A DNA stretch of 64,000 bases, from positions 16,028,149-16,092,148 of the forward strand of contig CM069457.1 in the NCBI GenBank assembly GCA_035610835.1. The letters run 5' to 3'. The stretch comes from Ophiura sarsii (lineage: Eukaryota; Echinodermata; Ophiuroidea; Amphilepidida; Ophiuridae). The translations under genes were made by a program, and so were the position numbers. Within the stretch, counting starts at the first letter, position 1; each line of letters starts with the position of its first letter. Shown in pieces: positions 22,387-34,955 of this stretch. Under the pieces are notes generated by a model. It saw only the letters and a list, made by a program, of their open reading frames with translations. It made no database searches and had not been told where the DNA came from.

Positions 22387-23756
22387 TTCTGCTTCTTCTT
22401 CTGGCAATATTTCTACAAAATGCTTCTTCTCCTACAGTTTACATGCTATAATCACCAGATTTGGTCAGTAGGACCCTCTCCCTGACCTACATATAGGGTC
22501 TTCACAGTTTGGGGTCAAAGGTCACACAGGGATCACTAGGGGTCAAAACGTGTTTTTCACTTAAAACGCATTTCCAATTTAGTAAAATGACCTAGGATCG
22601 TCAAAATTGGTCCACATATTCCTTTTGACCGTACGCATATACGAAAGAAGGGTTTTTAAAATTAAAAATCATTTAGGGTCACAAGGGGTCAAAATGTAAA
22701 TTTTCAATTCGATCACTTAAAATGCTTCTTGTCTCAGAGGAAATGACTCATGACCTTCATAATTGGTCAAAAGATTCCTTAGGTCCATGCTCATATAGGG
22801 TCTTAAGCGATTAAAAATGACATGGCATATGGGGTCACTAGGGGTCATTGAACTTTACAGGGGTAAAAGTTAAGACATGCTCCGATTTGAACCGGATTTG
22901 TTGCATCTTGTTTGGATTGATAAGCCAAGAAAATAAGTCAATGATATTGACCAGGTCAAACGTCAAGAAGGGGTCACTAGGGGTCATTGAACTTTACAGA
23001 GGTAAATGTTAAGACATGCTTCGATTTGGACCGGGTTTGTTGCATCTTGTTTGGATTGATGAGCCAAGAAAAAAGTCATACATATTGACCAGGTCAAAGG
23101 TCAAGAAGGGGTCACTAGGGATCATTGAACTTTACAGGTGTAACAGTTAAGACATGCTCCGATTTGGACCGGGTTTGTTGCATCTTGTTTGGATTGATAA
23201 GTCAAGAAAATAAGTCAATCATATTGACCAGGTCAAAGGTCAAGAAGGGGTCACTAGGGGGTCATTGAACTTTACAGGGGTAAAAGTTAAGACATGCTCT
23301 GATTTGGACCGGGTTTGTTGCATCTTGTTTGATTTGATGAGCCAAGAAAATAAGTCAAACATATTGACCAGGTCGAAGGTCAAAAAGGGGTCACTAGGGG
23401 TCAAAATGTTAATTTTCACTTCTATTACTTAGGATGCTTCTCCTCCTACAGTTTACATGCTATAATCACCAGATTTGGTCAGTATGACCCCCTACCTGAC
23501 TTACATATAGGGTCTTCACAGTTTGGGGTCAAAGGTCACACATCGACATTATTGGGTGTCCAGCGATTAAAATTGAAATGTCATATGGGGGTCACTAGGG
23601 ATCAATAATCCAAGACGTGCTCCGATTTCGATCATACTTGATGCATCTGATCTCTTTTCATTAGACAATAAGAAAAGTAAATCATGACCTCGGGGCAAAT
23701 GTCAGGAACAAGACAAAAATCAAGGTCCCCTGGTCTTAGACCGGAGTCATATCTAG
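22387..23756 (+). mobile_element. Resumed body and 3' end of family I element D
   Basis: Begins in the microsatellite (TTCTGCTTCTTCTTCTGG) exactly where the 5' end at 14334 was interrupted. It carries five about 138-bp repeats and ends in the TTAGACC hairpin and CTAG at 23753-23756. Confidence 0.65.
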
Positions 23757-23761
23757 TTCTT

Positions 23762-26700
23762 ACCTTGATTTTTTCAAAAATCGAGGTACTCTATCTCTGC
23801 CGTTTCTTTCATCTGCTTCTTCTGCTTCTTCTTACCTTGATTTTTCAAAAATCAAGGTTCTCTATCTCTGCCGTTTTTTTCATCTGCATCTGCTTCTGCT
23901 TCTTCTTACCTTGATTTTTTCAAAAATCCAGGTACTCTATCTCTGCCGTTTCTTTCATCTGCTGCTGCTGCTTCTTCTTCTGGCAATATTACTACAAAAT
24001 GCTTCTTCTCCTACAGTTTACATGCTACAATCACCAGATTTGGTCAGTAGGACCCCCTACCTGACCTACATATAGGGTCTTCACAGTTTGGGGTCAAAGG
24101 TCACACAGGGGTCATAAGGGGTCAAAACGTGATTTTCACTTAAAACGCCATTGCAATTTAGTGAAATGACCTAGGATCGTTAGAATTGGTCAACATATTC
24201 CTCTTGACCGTACGCATGTACTATAGTTCGGTTTTTAAAATCAAAAAATATTTGGGGTCACTAGGGGTCAAAATGTAAATTTTTCTTCATTCACTCAAAA
24301 TGCTACTTTTCCGAGAGGAAATGACCTATGATTGTCAGAATTAGTCAAAAGATTTCTCTCATCCATGTTCATATAGGGTCCTTCTCCACTAAAAGTGACA
24401 TGTCACACGGGGTCATTAGAGGTCATTGAACTATACAGGTGAAAATCTAAAGACATGCTCCGATTTTGACGGGACTACTCTTTTCTTGTGCGCATTGATC
24501 AGCCAAGCAAAAAAGTTAATTACAAGTTTTGGGTCAGAGGTCAAGAAAGGTCTTCTTACTTTGATTTTTTCAAAAATCCAGGTACTCTATCTCTGCCGTT
24601 TCTTTCATCTGCTGCTGCTGCTTCTTCTTCTTCTGGCAATATTTCTACAAAATGCTTCTTCTCCTACAGTTTACATGCTACAATCACCAGATTTGGTCAG
24701 TAGGACCCCCTACCTGACCTACATATAGGGTCTTCACAGTTTGGGGTCAAAGGTCACACAGGGGTCATAAGGGGTCAAAACGTGATTTTCACTTAAAACG
24801 CCATTGCAATTTAGTGAAATGACCTAGGATCGTTAGAATTGGTTAACATATTCCTCTTGACCGTACGCATGTACAATAGTTAGGTTTTTAAAATCAAAAA
24901 ATATTTGGGGTCACTAGGGGTCAAATTGTAAATTTTTCTTCATTCACTCAAAATGCTACTTTTCCGAGAGGAAATGACCTATGATTGTCAGAATTAGTCA
25001 AAAGATTTCTCTCATCCATGTTCATATAGGGTCCTTCTCCACTAAAAGTGACATGTCACACGGGGTCATTAGAGGTCATTGAACTATACAGGTGAATATC
25101 TTAAGACATGCTCCGATTTTGACGGGACTACTCTTGTCTTGTGCGCATTGATCAGCCAAGCAAAAAAGTCAATTACAAGGTTTGGGTCAGAGGTCAAGAA
25201 AGGTCTTCTTACCTTGATTTTTTCAAAAATCCAGGTACTCTATCTCTGCCGTTTCTTTCATCTGCTGCTGCTGCTTCTTCTTCTGGCAATATTTCTTCAA
25301 AATGATTCTTCTCCTACAGTTTACATGCTACAATCACCAGATTTGGTCAGTAGGACCCCCTACCTGACCTACATATAGGGTCTTCACAGTTTGGGGTCAA
25401 AGGTCACACAGTGGTCATAAGGGTCAAAACGTGATTTTCACTTAAAACGCCATTGCAATTTAGTGAAATGACCTAGGATCGTTAGAATTGGTCAACATAT
25501 TCCTCTTGACCGTACGCATGTACAATAGTTCGGTTTTTAAAATCAAAAAATATTTGGGGTCACTAGGGGTCAAAATGTAAATTTTTCTTCATTCACTCAA
25601 AATGCTACTTTTCCGAGAGGAAATGACCTATGATTGTCAGAATTAGTCAAAAGATTTCTCTCATCCATGTTCATATAGGGTCCTTCTCCACTAAAAGTGA
25701 CATGTCACACGGGGTCATTAGAGGTCATTGAACTATACAGGTGAAAATCTTAAGACATGCTCCGATTTTGACGGGACTACTCTTTTCTTGTGCGCATTGA
25801 TCAGCCAAGCAAAAAAGTCAATTACAAGTTTTGGGTCAGAGGTCAAGAAAGGTCTTCTTACCTTGATTTTATTGCAATTTAGTGAAATGACCTAGGATCG
25901 TTAGAATTGGTCAACATATTCCTCTTGACCGTACGCATGTACATTAGTTCGGTTTTTTAAATTAAAAATCATTTGGGGTCACTAGGGGTCAAAATGTAAA
26001 TTTTCAATTCGATCACTTAAAATGCATCTTGTATTAGAGACCTTCATAATTAATTAAAAGATTCCTTGAGTCCTTGTTCATATAGGGTCTTCAGCGATTA
26101 AAAGTGACATGTCATACGGGGTCACTAGGGGTCATTGAACTTTACAGAAGTAAAAGTTTAGACATGCTCTGATTTGAACCGGGTTTGTTGCATCTTGTTT
26201 GGATTGATAACCCATGAAAATAAGTTAATCATATTGACCAGGTCAAAGGTCAAGAAAGGGTGACTAGGGGTCATTGAACTTTACAGAGGTAAAAGTTAAT
26301 ACATGCTCCGATTGGGACCGGGTTTGTTGCATCTTGTTTGAATTGATAAGCCGAGAAAATAAGTCAATCATATTGAACAGGTCAAAGGTCAAGAAGGAGT
26401 CACTAGGGATCATTGAATTTTACAGTAGTAAAAGTTAAGACATGCTCCGATTGGGACCGGGTTTGTTGCATCTTGTTCGAATTGATAAGCCGAGAAAATA
26501 AGTTAATCATATTGACCAGGTCAAAGGTAAAAAAGGGGTCACTAGGGGTCATTGAATTTTACAGTAGTAAAAGTTAAGACATGCTCCGATTTGGACCGGG
26601 TTTGTTGCATCTTGTTTGGTTTGATTAGCCAAGAAAATAAGTCAATCATATTGACCAGGTCAAAGGTCAAGAAGGGGTCAATAGGGGTCATTGAACTTTA

Positions 26701-26881
26701 AAGGGGTAAAATTTAAGACATGATCCGATTTGGACCGGATTTGTTGCATCTTGTTTGGATTGATGAGCCAAGTAAATAAGTCAATCATTTTAATCAGGTC
26801 AAAGGTCAAGAAGGGGTCACTAGGGATCATTTTCTCATAAAAAATCAAGGTAGCCTGGTCTTAGACCGGAGCAAGATCTAG
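23762..26881 (+). mobile_element. Family I stack with a tandem triplication of a chimeric unit
   Basis: 5' ends at 23762, 23834 and 23908. From 23908 a roughly 650-bp unit is present three times (starting 23908, 24558, 25211) plus a short fourth head at 25860. Each unit joins a family I head (with CTGCTGCTGCTG) to a family II-style tail ending ..GGTCAGAGGTCAAGAAAGG, without a 3' hairpin. The block then returns to family I 138-bp repeats and closes at 26881 with CTAG. Confidence 0.7.
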
Positions 26882-26883
26882 TA

Positions 26884-28171
26884 ACCTTGATTTTTTCAAA
26901 AATCGAGGTACTCTATCTCTGCCGTTTCTTTCATCTGCTTCTTCTTCTGCTTCTTCTTCTTCTTCTGGCAATATTTCTACAAAATGCTTCTTCTCCTACA
27001 GTTTACATGCTACAATCACCAGATTTGGTCAGTAGGACCCCCTACCTGACCTACATATAGGGTCTTCACAGTTTAGGGTCAAAGGTCACACAGGGGTCAC
27101 TAGGGGTCAAAACGTGATTTTCTCTTAAAACGCATTTCCAATTTAGTGAAATGACCTAGGATCATCAAAATTGGTCCACATACTCCGTATGACCGTACGC
27201 ATATTTCATAGTTGGGTTTTTAAAATTAAAAATCATTTGGGGTCACTAGGGGTCAAAATGTAATTTTTCAATTCGATCACTTAAAATGCATTTTGTCTCA
27301 GAGGAAATGACTCATGACCGTCATAATTGGTCAAAAGATTCCTTGGGTCCATGCCTATATCAGCGATTAAAAGTGACATGTCATATGGGGTCACTAGGGG
27401 TCATTGAAATTTACAGGGGTAAAAGTTAAGACATGCTCCGATTTGGACCGGGTTTGTTGCATCCTGTTTGAATTGATAAGCCAAGAAAATAAATTAATCA
27501 TATTGACCAGGACAAAGGTCAAGAAGGGGTCAGTAGGGGTCATTGAACTTTACAGGGGTAAAAGTTAAGACATGCTCCGATTTGGACCGTTTTGTTGCAT
27601 CTTGTTCGAATTGATGAGCCAAGAAAATAAATTAATCATATTGACCACGTCAAAGGTCAAGAAGGGGTCACTAGGGTCATTGAACTTTACAGGGGTAAAA
27701 GTTAAGACATGCTCCGATTTGGACCGGGTTTGTTGCATCTTGTTTGATTCGATGAGCCAAGAAAATAAGTCAATCATATTGACCAGGTCGAAGGTCAAAA
27801 AGGGGTCACTAGGGGTCAAAATATTAATTTTCACTTATATTACTTAAAATGCTTCTTCTCCTACAGTTTACATGCTATAATCACCAGATTTGGTCAGTAT
27901 GAACCCCTACCTGACTTACATATAGGGTCTTCACAGTTTGGGGTCAAAGGTCACACAGCGACATTATTGGGTGTCCAGCGATTAAAATTGACATGTCATA
28001 TGGGGGTCACTAGGGATCAATAATCCAATACGTGCTCCGATTTCGATCATACTTGATTCATCTGATCTCTTTTCATTAGACAATAAGAAAAGTGAATCAT
28101 GACCTCGGAGCAAATGTCAGGAACAAGACAAAAATCAAGGTCCCCTGGTCTTAGACCGGAGTCATATCTAG
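26884..28171 (+). mobile_element. Complete family I HINE-like element (S)
   Basis: 5' hairpin at 26884, CTT/CTG microsatellite, body with GACCAGGTCAAAGGTCA-type repeats, 3' hairpin and CTAG at 28168-28171. It is followed at once by TTCTGCTTCTTCTTG, the resumed microsatellite of an older copy. Length 1288 bp, close to element C. Confidence 0.75.
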
Positions 28172-29637
28172 TTCTGCTTCTTCTTGCAATATTTCTACAA
28201 AATGCTTCTTCTCCTACAGTTTACATGCTACAATCACCAGATTTGGTCAGTAGGACCCCCTAACTGACCTACATATAGATTTTTCACAGTTTGGGGTCAA
28301 AGGTCACACAGGGGTCACTAGGGGTCAAAACGTGATTTTCTCTTAAAACGCATTTCCAATTTAGTGAAATGACCTAGGATCATCAAAATTGGTCCACATA
28401 TTCCTTATGACCGTACGCATATATAGTAGTTCGGTTTTCAAAATTAAAAATCATTTGGGGTCACTAGGGGTCAAAATGTAAATTTTCACTTCTATTACTT
28501 AAAATGCTTCTCCTCATACAGTTTAGATGCTACAATCACCAGATTTAGTCAGTAGAACCCCCAACCTGACCTACATATAGGGTCTTCTCAATTTGGGGTC
28601 AAAGATCACACAGGGGTCAATAGGGGTCATTGAACTTTACAGGGGTAAAAGTTAAGACATGCTCCGATTTTGACCGGGTTTGTTGCATCTTGTTTGGTTT
28701 GATGAGCCAAGAAAATAAGTCAATCATATTGACCAGGTCAAAGGTCAAAAAGGGGTCACTAGGGGTCAAAATGTTAATTTTTACTTCTATTACTTAAAAT
28801 GCTTCTCCTCCTACAGTTTACATGCTATAATCACCAGATTTGGTCAGTAAGACCCCCTTCCTGACTCACATATAGAGTCTTCACTAGGGGTCAAAATGTA
28901 AATTTGACTCCATTCACTCAAAACCCTACTTGTCCGAGGGAAAATGACTGATGATACTCAGAATTAGTCAAAAGATTCCTTCGATCCATGTACATATAGG
29001 GTGCTTCTCCACTAAAAGTGGAATGTCAAACGGGGTCACTAGGGGTCATTGAACTTTACAGGGGGAAATATAAGGCATGCTCCGATTTTGACCGGGTTTC
29101 TTTTATTATGTGGGCATTGATGAGACAAGAACAAAAGTCAATCATACCGTTAAGGTCAAAGGTCAAGAAAAGGTCCCTAGGGGTCAAAATGTACATTTTG
29201 ACTCCGCGCACTCAAAATACTACTAGTCCGAGACGAAATGACCGATGATTGTCAGAATTTGTCAAAAGATTCCTCTTATCCATGTTCATATAGGGTGCTT
29301 CTCCATTAAAAGTGACATGTCAAACGGGGTCACTAGGGGTCATTGAACTATACCGGTGTAAAACTGAAGACATGCTCTGATTTTGACCGAACTACTTTTT
29401 TCTTGTGCGCATTGATAAGCCAAGAAAAAAGTCAATCATAAGTTTGGGGTCAAAGGTCAAGAAAAGGTCATTAGGGTTCAAAGTGTATTTTTTTAACTAC
29501 TTCAGGGCTGAAATTTATAAAAAACAATTATCAAATATAGTACAACTTAAGGTTATTGCCCTTTGACAACATATAGCAAGGTCAAAGGTCAAAGCCCTCG
29601 ACTAATATCAGTGATCTAAGATCACAATTATCTCTAG
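28172..29637 (+). mobile_element. Chimeric body: family I front, family II 3' end
   Basis: Begins with the family I microsatellite and GCAATATTTCTAC segment, but from about 28875 it has family II repeats (CTACTTGTCCGAGGG, TTTCTTTTATTATGTGGGCATTG) and ends in the GTGATCTAAGATCAC hairpin and CTAG at 29634-29637. Recombination between families, or a lost internal boundary, is the simplest reading. Confidence 0.65.
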
Positions 29638-32600
29638 TTTCTTTCTTTCTTTCTCCTGTCATAAGACCTATAGCTCCGTAACCATTGAGCTGATTTTGAC
29701 CATATTTAGTCATAAGTACCCTTATGTGCACCACTACTCAGGTTGTAAAGCATAAGGGGTCAAAGGTCACACAAAAATAACTAGGGGTCAAAACGTGATT
29801 TTCACTTAAAACGCATTTGCAATTTATTTAAATGACCTAGCATCGTGAGAATTGGCCAACATATTCCTTTTGACCGTACGCATATATAATAGTTAGGTTT
29901 TTTAAATCGAAAAATGTTTGGGGTTACTAGGGGTCAAAATGTAAATTTTACTACATTCACTCAAAACCCTACTTGTCCGAGGGAAAATGACTGATGATAC
30001 TCAGAATTGGTCAAAAGATTCCTTTGATCCATGTACATATAGGGTGCTTCTCCACTAAAAATGAAATGTCAAACGGGGTCACTAGGGGTCATTGAACTTT
30101 ACAGGGGGAAAATATAAGGCATGCTCCGATTTTGACCCGATTTCTTTTATTATGTGGGCATTAATGAGACAATAACAAAAGTCAATCATACCGTTAAGGT
30201 CAAAGGTCTAGAAAAGGTCCCTAGGGGTCAAAATGTACATTTTCACTCCGCGCACTCAAAATACTACTTGTCCGAGACGAAATGACCGATGATTGTCAGA
30301 ATTTGTCAAAAGATTCCTATTATCCATGTTCATATAGGGTGTTTCTCCATTAAAAGTGACATGTCAAACGGGGTCACTAGGGGTCATTGAACTATACAGG
30401 TGTAAAACTGAAGACATGCTTTGATTTTGACCGGACTACTTTTTTCTTGAGCGCATTGATAAGCCAAGAAAAAAAGTCAATTATAGGTTTGGGGTCAAAG
30501 GTCGAAAAAAGGTCATTAGGGTTCAAAATGTATTTTTTTAACTACTTCAGGGCTGAAATTTATAAAAACAATTATCAAATATAGTACAACTTAAGGTTAT
30601 TGCCCTTTGACAACATATAGCAAGGTCAAAGGTCAAAGCCCTCGACTAATATCCGTGATCTAAGATCACAATTATCTCTAGTTCTTCTTCTTTCTTCTTT
30701 CTTCTTCTTCCGTCATGGGACCTATAGCTCCGTAACCATTGAGCCGATTTTGACCATATTTGGTCATAAGTACCCTTATGTGCACCACTACTCAGGTTGT
30801 AAAGCATAAGGGGTCAAAGGTTACACAAGGGTACCTAGTGGTCAAAACGTGATTTTCACTAAAAACGCATTTGCAATTTATTGAAATGACCTATGATCGT
30901 CAGAATTAGTCAACATATTCCTTTTGACCGTACGCATGTATAATAGTTCAGTTTTTTAAATCGAAAAATGTTTGGGGTCACTAGAGGGCAAAATGTAAAT
31001 TTTACTCCATTCACTCAAAACCCTACTTGTCCGAGGGAAAATGACTGATGATACTCAGAATTAGTCAAAAGATTCCTTGGATCAATGTTCATATAGGGTG
31101 CTTCTACACTAAAAGTGACATGTCAAACGGGGTCACTAGGGGTCATTGAACTTTACAAAGGGGAAATATAAGGCATGCTCTGATTTTGACCGGGTTTCTT
31201 TTATTATGTGGGCATTGATAAGACAAGAACAAAAGTCAATCATACCGTTAAGGTCAAAGGTCAAGAAAAGGTCCCTAGGGGTCAAAATGTACATTTTCAC
31301 TCCGCGCACTCAAAATACTACTTGTCCGAGACGAAATGACCGATGATTGTCAGAATTTGTCAAAAGATTCCTCTTATCCATGTTCATATAAGGTGCTTCT
31401 CCATTAAAAGTGACTTGTCAAACGGGGTCACTAGGGGTCATTGAATTATACAAGTGTAAAACTGAAGACATGCTCTGATTTTGACCGGACTACTTTTTTC
31501 TTGTGCGCATTGATAAGCCAAGAAAAAAAGTCAATTATAAGTTTGGGGTCAAAGGTCAAGAAAAGGTCATTAGGGTTCAAAATGTATTTTTTAACTACTT
31601 CAGGACTGAAATTTATAAAAACAATTATCAAATATAGTACAACTTAAGGTTATTGCCCTTTGACAACATATAGCAAGGTCAAAGGTCAAAGCCCTCGACT
31701 AATATCCGTGATCTAAGATCACAATTATCTCTAGTATCTAGTTCTTTCTTTCTTTCTTCTGTCATAAGACCTATAGCTCCGTAACCATAAAGCCGATTTT
31801 GACCATATTTGGTCATAAGAACTCTTATGTGCACCACTACGCAGGTTGTAAAGCATAAGGGGTCAAAGGTCACACAGGGGTCACTAGGGGTCAAAACGTG
31901 ATTTTCACTTAAAACGCATTTGCAATTTAGTGAAATGACCTATGATCGTCAGAATTAGTCAACATATTCCTTTTGACCGTACGCATGTACAATAGTTAGG
32001 TTTTTAAAATCAAAAAATATTTGGGGTCACTAGGGGTCAAAATGCAAATTTTTACTATTTTCACTCAAAACCCTACTTGTCCGAGGGAAAATGACTGATG
32101 ATACTCAGAATTAGTCAAAAGATTCCTTGGATCAATGTTCATATAGGGTGCTTCTCCACTAAAAGTGACATGTCAAACTGGGTCACTAGGGGTCATTGAA
32201 CTTTACAGGTGGAAAATATAAGGCATGCTCCGATTTTGACCGGGTTTCTTTTATTTTGTGGGCATTGATGAGACAAGAACAAAAATCAATCATACCGTTT
32301 AGGTCAAAGGTCAAGAAAAGGTCACTAGGGGTCAAAATGTACATTTTCACTCCTCGCACTCAAAATACTACTTGTCCGAGAGATGACCTATGATTGTCAG
32401 AATTAGTCAAAAGATTCCTCTCATCTATGTTCATATAGGGTGCTTCTCCACTAAAAGTGACATGTCAAACAGGGTCACTAGGGGTCATTGAACTTTACAG
32501 AGGGAAAATATAAGGCATGTTCCGATTTTGACCGGGTTTCTTTTATTTTGTGGGCATTGATGAGACAAGAACAAAAGTCAATCATACCGTTAAGGTCAAA

Positions 32601-32803
32601 GGTCAAGAAAAGGTCACTAGGGGTCAAAATGTAAATTTTCACTCCATACACTCAAAATACTACTTGTCCGACAAGAAATGAGTGATGATTGTCAAATATT
32701 GTCTCAAGTTTCCATACAAATAATAGCATACTGTTATCAGTAGGTCAAAGGTCAACACTTCATCGACTAATATCCGTGATCTATGATCACAATTTCTCTC
32801 TAG
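29638..32803 (+). mobile_element. Three family II bodies in tandem without 5' hairpins
   Basis: 3' ends (CTAG after GTGATCT..GATCAC) lie at 30681, 31734 and 32803, each followed by a (TTTC) tract and CCTATAGCTCCGTAACCAT. Spacings are about 1.04-1.07 kb. None has the ATATTAGTCG hairpin at its left. They are either resumed bodies whose left ends lie upstream in the nest, or a tandem duplication of one body. Confidence 0.65.
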
Positions 32804-34621
32804 TTTCTTCGGCTGCTGCTGCTGCTTCTTCTGGCAATATTTCTACAAAATGCTTCTTCTCCTACAGTTTACATGCTACAATCACCAGATTTGTTCAGTA
32901 GGACCCCCTACCTGACCTACATATAGGGTCTTCACAGTTTGGGGTCAAAGGTCACACAGGGGTCACTAGGGGTCAAAACGTGTTTTTCACTTAAAACGCA
33001 TTTCCAATTTAGTGAAATGACCTAGGATCATCAAAATTGGTCCACATATTTCTTATGACCCTACGCATGTATAATAGTTTGGTTTTTAAAATTAAAAATC
33101 ATTTGGGGTCACTAGGGGTCAAAATGTAAATTTTCAATTCGATCACTTAAAATGCTTCTTGTCTCAGAGGAAATGAATCATGACCTTCATAATTGGTCAA
33201 AAGATTCCTTAGGTCCATGCTCATATAGGGTCTTAAGCGATTAAAAATGACATGTCATATGGGGTCACTAGGGGTCATTGAACTTTACAAGGGTAAAAGT
33301 TAAGACATGCTCCGATTTGAACCGGATTTGTTGCATCTTGTTTGAATTGATGAGCTAAGAAAATGAATTAATAATATTGACCAGGTCAAAGGTCAAAAAG
33401 GGGTCACTAGGGGTCATTGAACTTTACAGAGGTAAATGTTAAGACATGCTCTGATTTGGACCGGGTTTGTTGCATCTTGTTTGGATAGATGAGCCAAGAA
33501 AAAAAGTCAATCATATTGACCAGGTCAAAGGTCAAGAAGGGGTCACTTGGGGTCATTGAACTTTACAGGGGTAACAGTTAAGACATGCTCCGATTTGAAC
33601 CGGGTTTGTTGCATCTTGTTTGGATTGATGAGCCAAGAAAATAAGTCAATCATATTGACCAGGTCAAAGGTCAAGAAGGGGTCACTAGGGGTCGTTGAAC
33701 TTTACAGAGGTAAAAGTTAAGACATGCTTCGATTTGGACCGGGGTTGCATCTTGTTTGAATTGATGTGCCAAGAAAATAAGTCAATCATATTGACCAGGT
33801 CTAAGGTCAAGAAGGGGTCACTAGGGGTCATTGAACTTTACAGAGGTAAAAGTTAAGACATGCTCCGATTTGGACCGGGTTTGTTGCATCTTGTTTGATT
33901 TGATGAGCCAAGAAAATAAGTCAATCATATTGACCAGGTCAAAGGTCAAAAAGGGGTCACTAGGGGTCAAAATGTTAATTTTCACTTCTATTACTTAAAA
34001 TGCTTCTCCTCCTACAGTTTACATGCTATAATCACCAGATTTAGTCAGTAGGACCCCCTTCCTGACTCACATATAGGGTCTTCTCAGTTCGGGGTCAAAG
34101 GTCACACAGGGTCATAGGGGTAAAAACGTGATTTTCACTTAAAACGCGGTTGCAATTTAGTGAAATGACCTAGGATCGTTAGAATTGGTCAACATATTCA
34201 CTATGAACGTACGCATATAAAATAGTTCGGTTTTTAAAATCTAAAAATATTTGGGGTCACTAGGGGTCAAAATGTTAATTTTCACTTCTATAACTTAAAA
34301 TGCTTCTTCTCCTACAGTGTACATGCTACAATCACCAGGTTCGGTCAGTACAACCACCTACCTGACCTTCATATAGGGTCTTCACAGTTTGGGGTCAAAG
34401 GTCACACAGGGGTCACTAGGGGTTAAAACGCGATTTTCACATAAAACGCGCTTGCATTTTATTGAAATGACCTAGGATCGTCAGAATCAATCAACAAATG
34501 CCTTTTGACCGTATACATACATAATAGTTCGGGTTTCAATTAAATCATGACCTTGGGGTCAAACGGTCAGGAACAAGACAAAAATCAAGGTCCCCTGGTC
34601 TTAGACCGGAGTCATATCTAG
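32804..34621 (+). mobile_element. Last family I body, closing the nest
   Basis: Starts in a CTGCTGCTG/CTT microsatellite after the family II 3' end at 32803 and carries at least five 138-bp repeats. It ends in AAAAATCAAGGTCCCC, the TTAGACC hairpin and CTAG at 34618-34621. The next base begins the mariner-like element's right end. Its missing 5' end is best matched with the outermost head at 12962. Confidence 0.65.
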
Positions 34622-34955
34622 TTTGTTATCATGATGTTATCACTGTAATGTAAAATTTTAAATATTACAATTGACGGATCACTTTCCGTGTAACCAACTC
34701 TACCCGTATTTTTGTTAATCTCAATAGGTATGGATTTATGAACTTTATTCCTCCGAAGTATAAGATTACATTTTTGCAGTAATACATATTTTACTTCTAG
34801 GGTGGCATTACAAACAGATGTTACTCCAATGTTTGGTATCAAAATTATTTCCCACATCTCCTCTTTCTAAATATGTATTCATATTTTCAATACGACTTAT
34901 ATTTTGTGAAATACAAAGCTTCAAAGTCGTGCATAGACTTTTGGGACACCCTGTA

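Larger units (their letters stand above)
12962..34621 (+). mobile_element. Nest of Helentron/HINE-like elements (two families), about 21.7 kb
   Basis: The whole block is made of non-autonomous elements with a 5' hairpin, a T/C-rich microsatellite, a body with about 138-bp internal tandem repeats, and a 3' hairpin 11-12 nt before a terminal CTAG, inserted at TT. Family I starts ACCTTGATTTTTTCAAAAATC and ends with the CTGGTCTTAGACCGG hairpin. Family II starts ATATTAGTCGAGAAACGACT and ends with the GTGATCT..GATCAC hairpin. The architecture is that of HINEs such as Drosophila DINE-1 and the oyster 'pearl' elements, derived from Helitron2/Helentron. There is no Rep/helicase. The outermost pair is family I (12962 with 34621). 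Open frames here are repeat frames. Confidence 0.8.
12184..34953 (+). mobile_element. Mariner-like element expanded to 22.8 kb by internal insertions
   Basis: Both ends read inward CAGGGTGTCCCAAAAGTC, continue as TATGCA, and stay similar, though diverged, for about 150 bp (GGGAAAT.A.TTTGATACCAAACA). Flanking dinucleotides are TA (12182-12183, 34954-34955), and the interrupted LINE resumes on each side, proving a single insertion. The element's own sequence is about 1.1 kb: 12184-12961 with an N-terminal transposase fragment, and 34622-34953. Everything between is nested Helentron/HINE-like DNA. Confidence 0.88.

Noticed and set aside
12962..34621. CRISPR-like array
   Set aside because: Repeats are about 138 bp, diverged and without spacer structure. 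The setting is an animal transposon nest.
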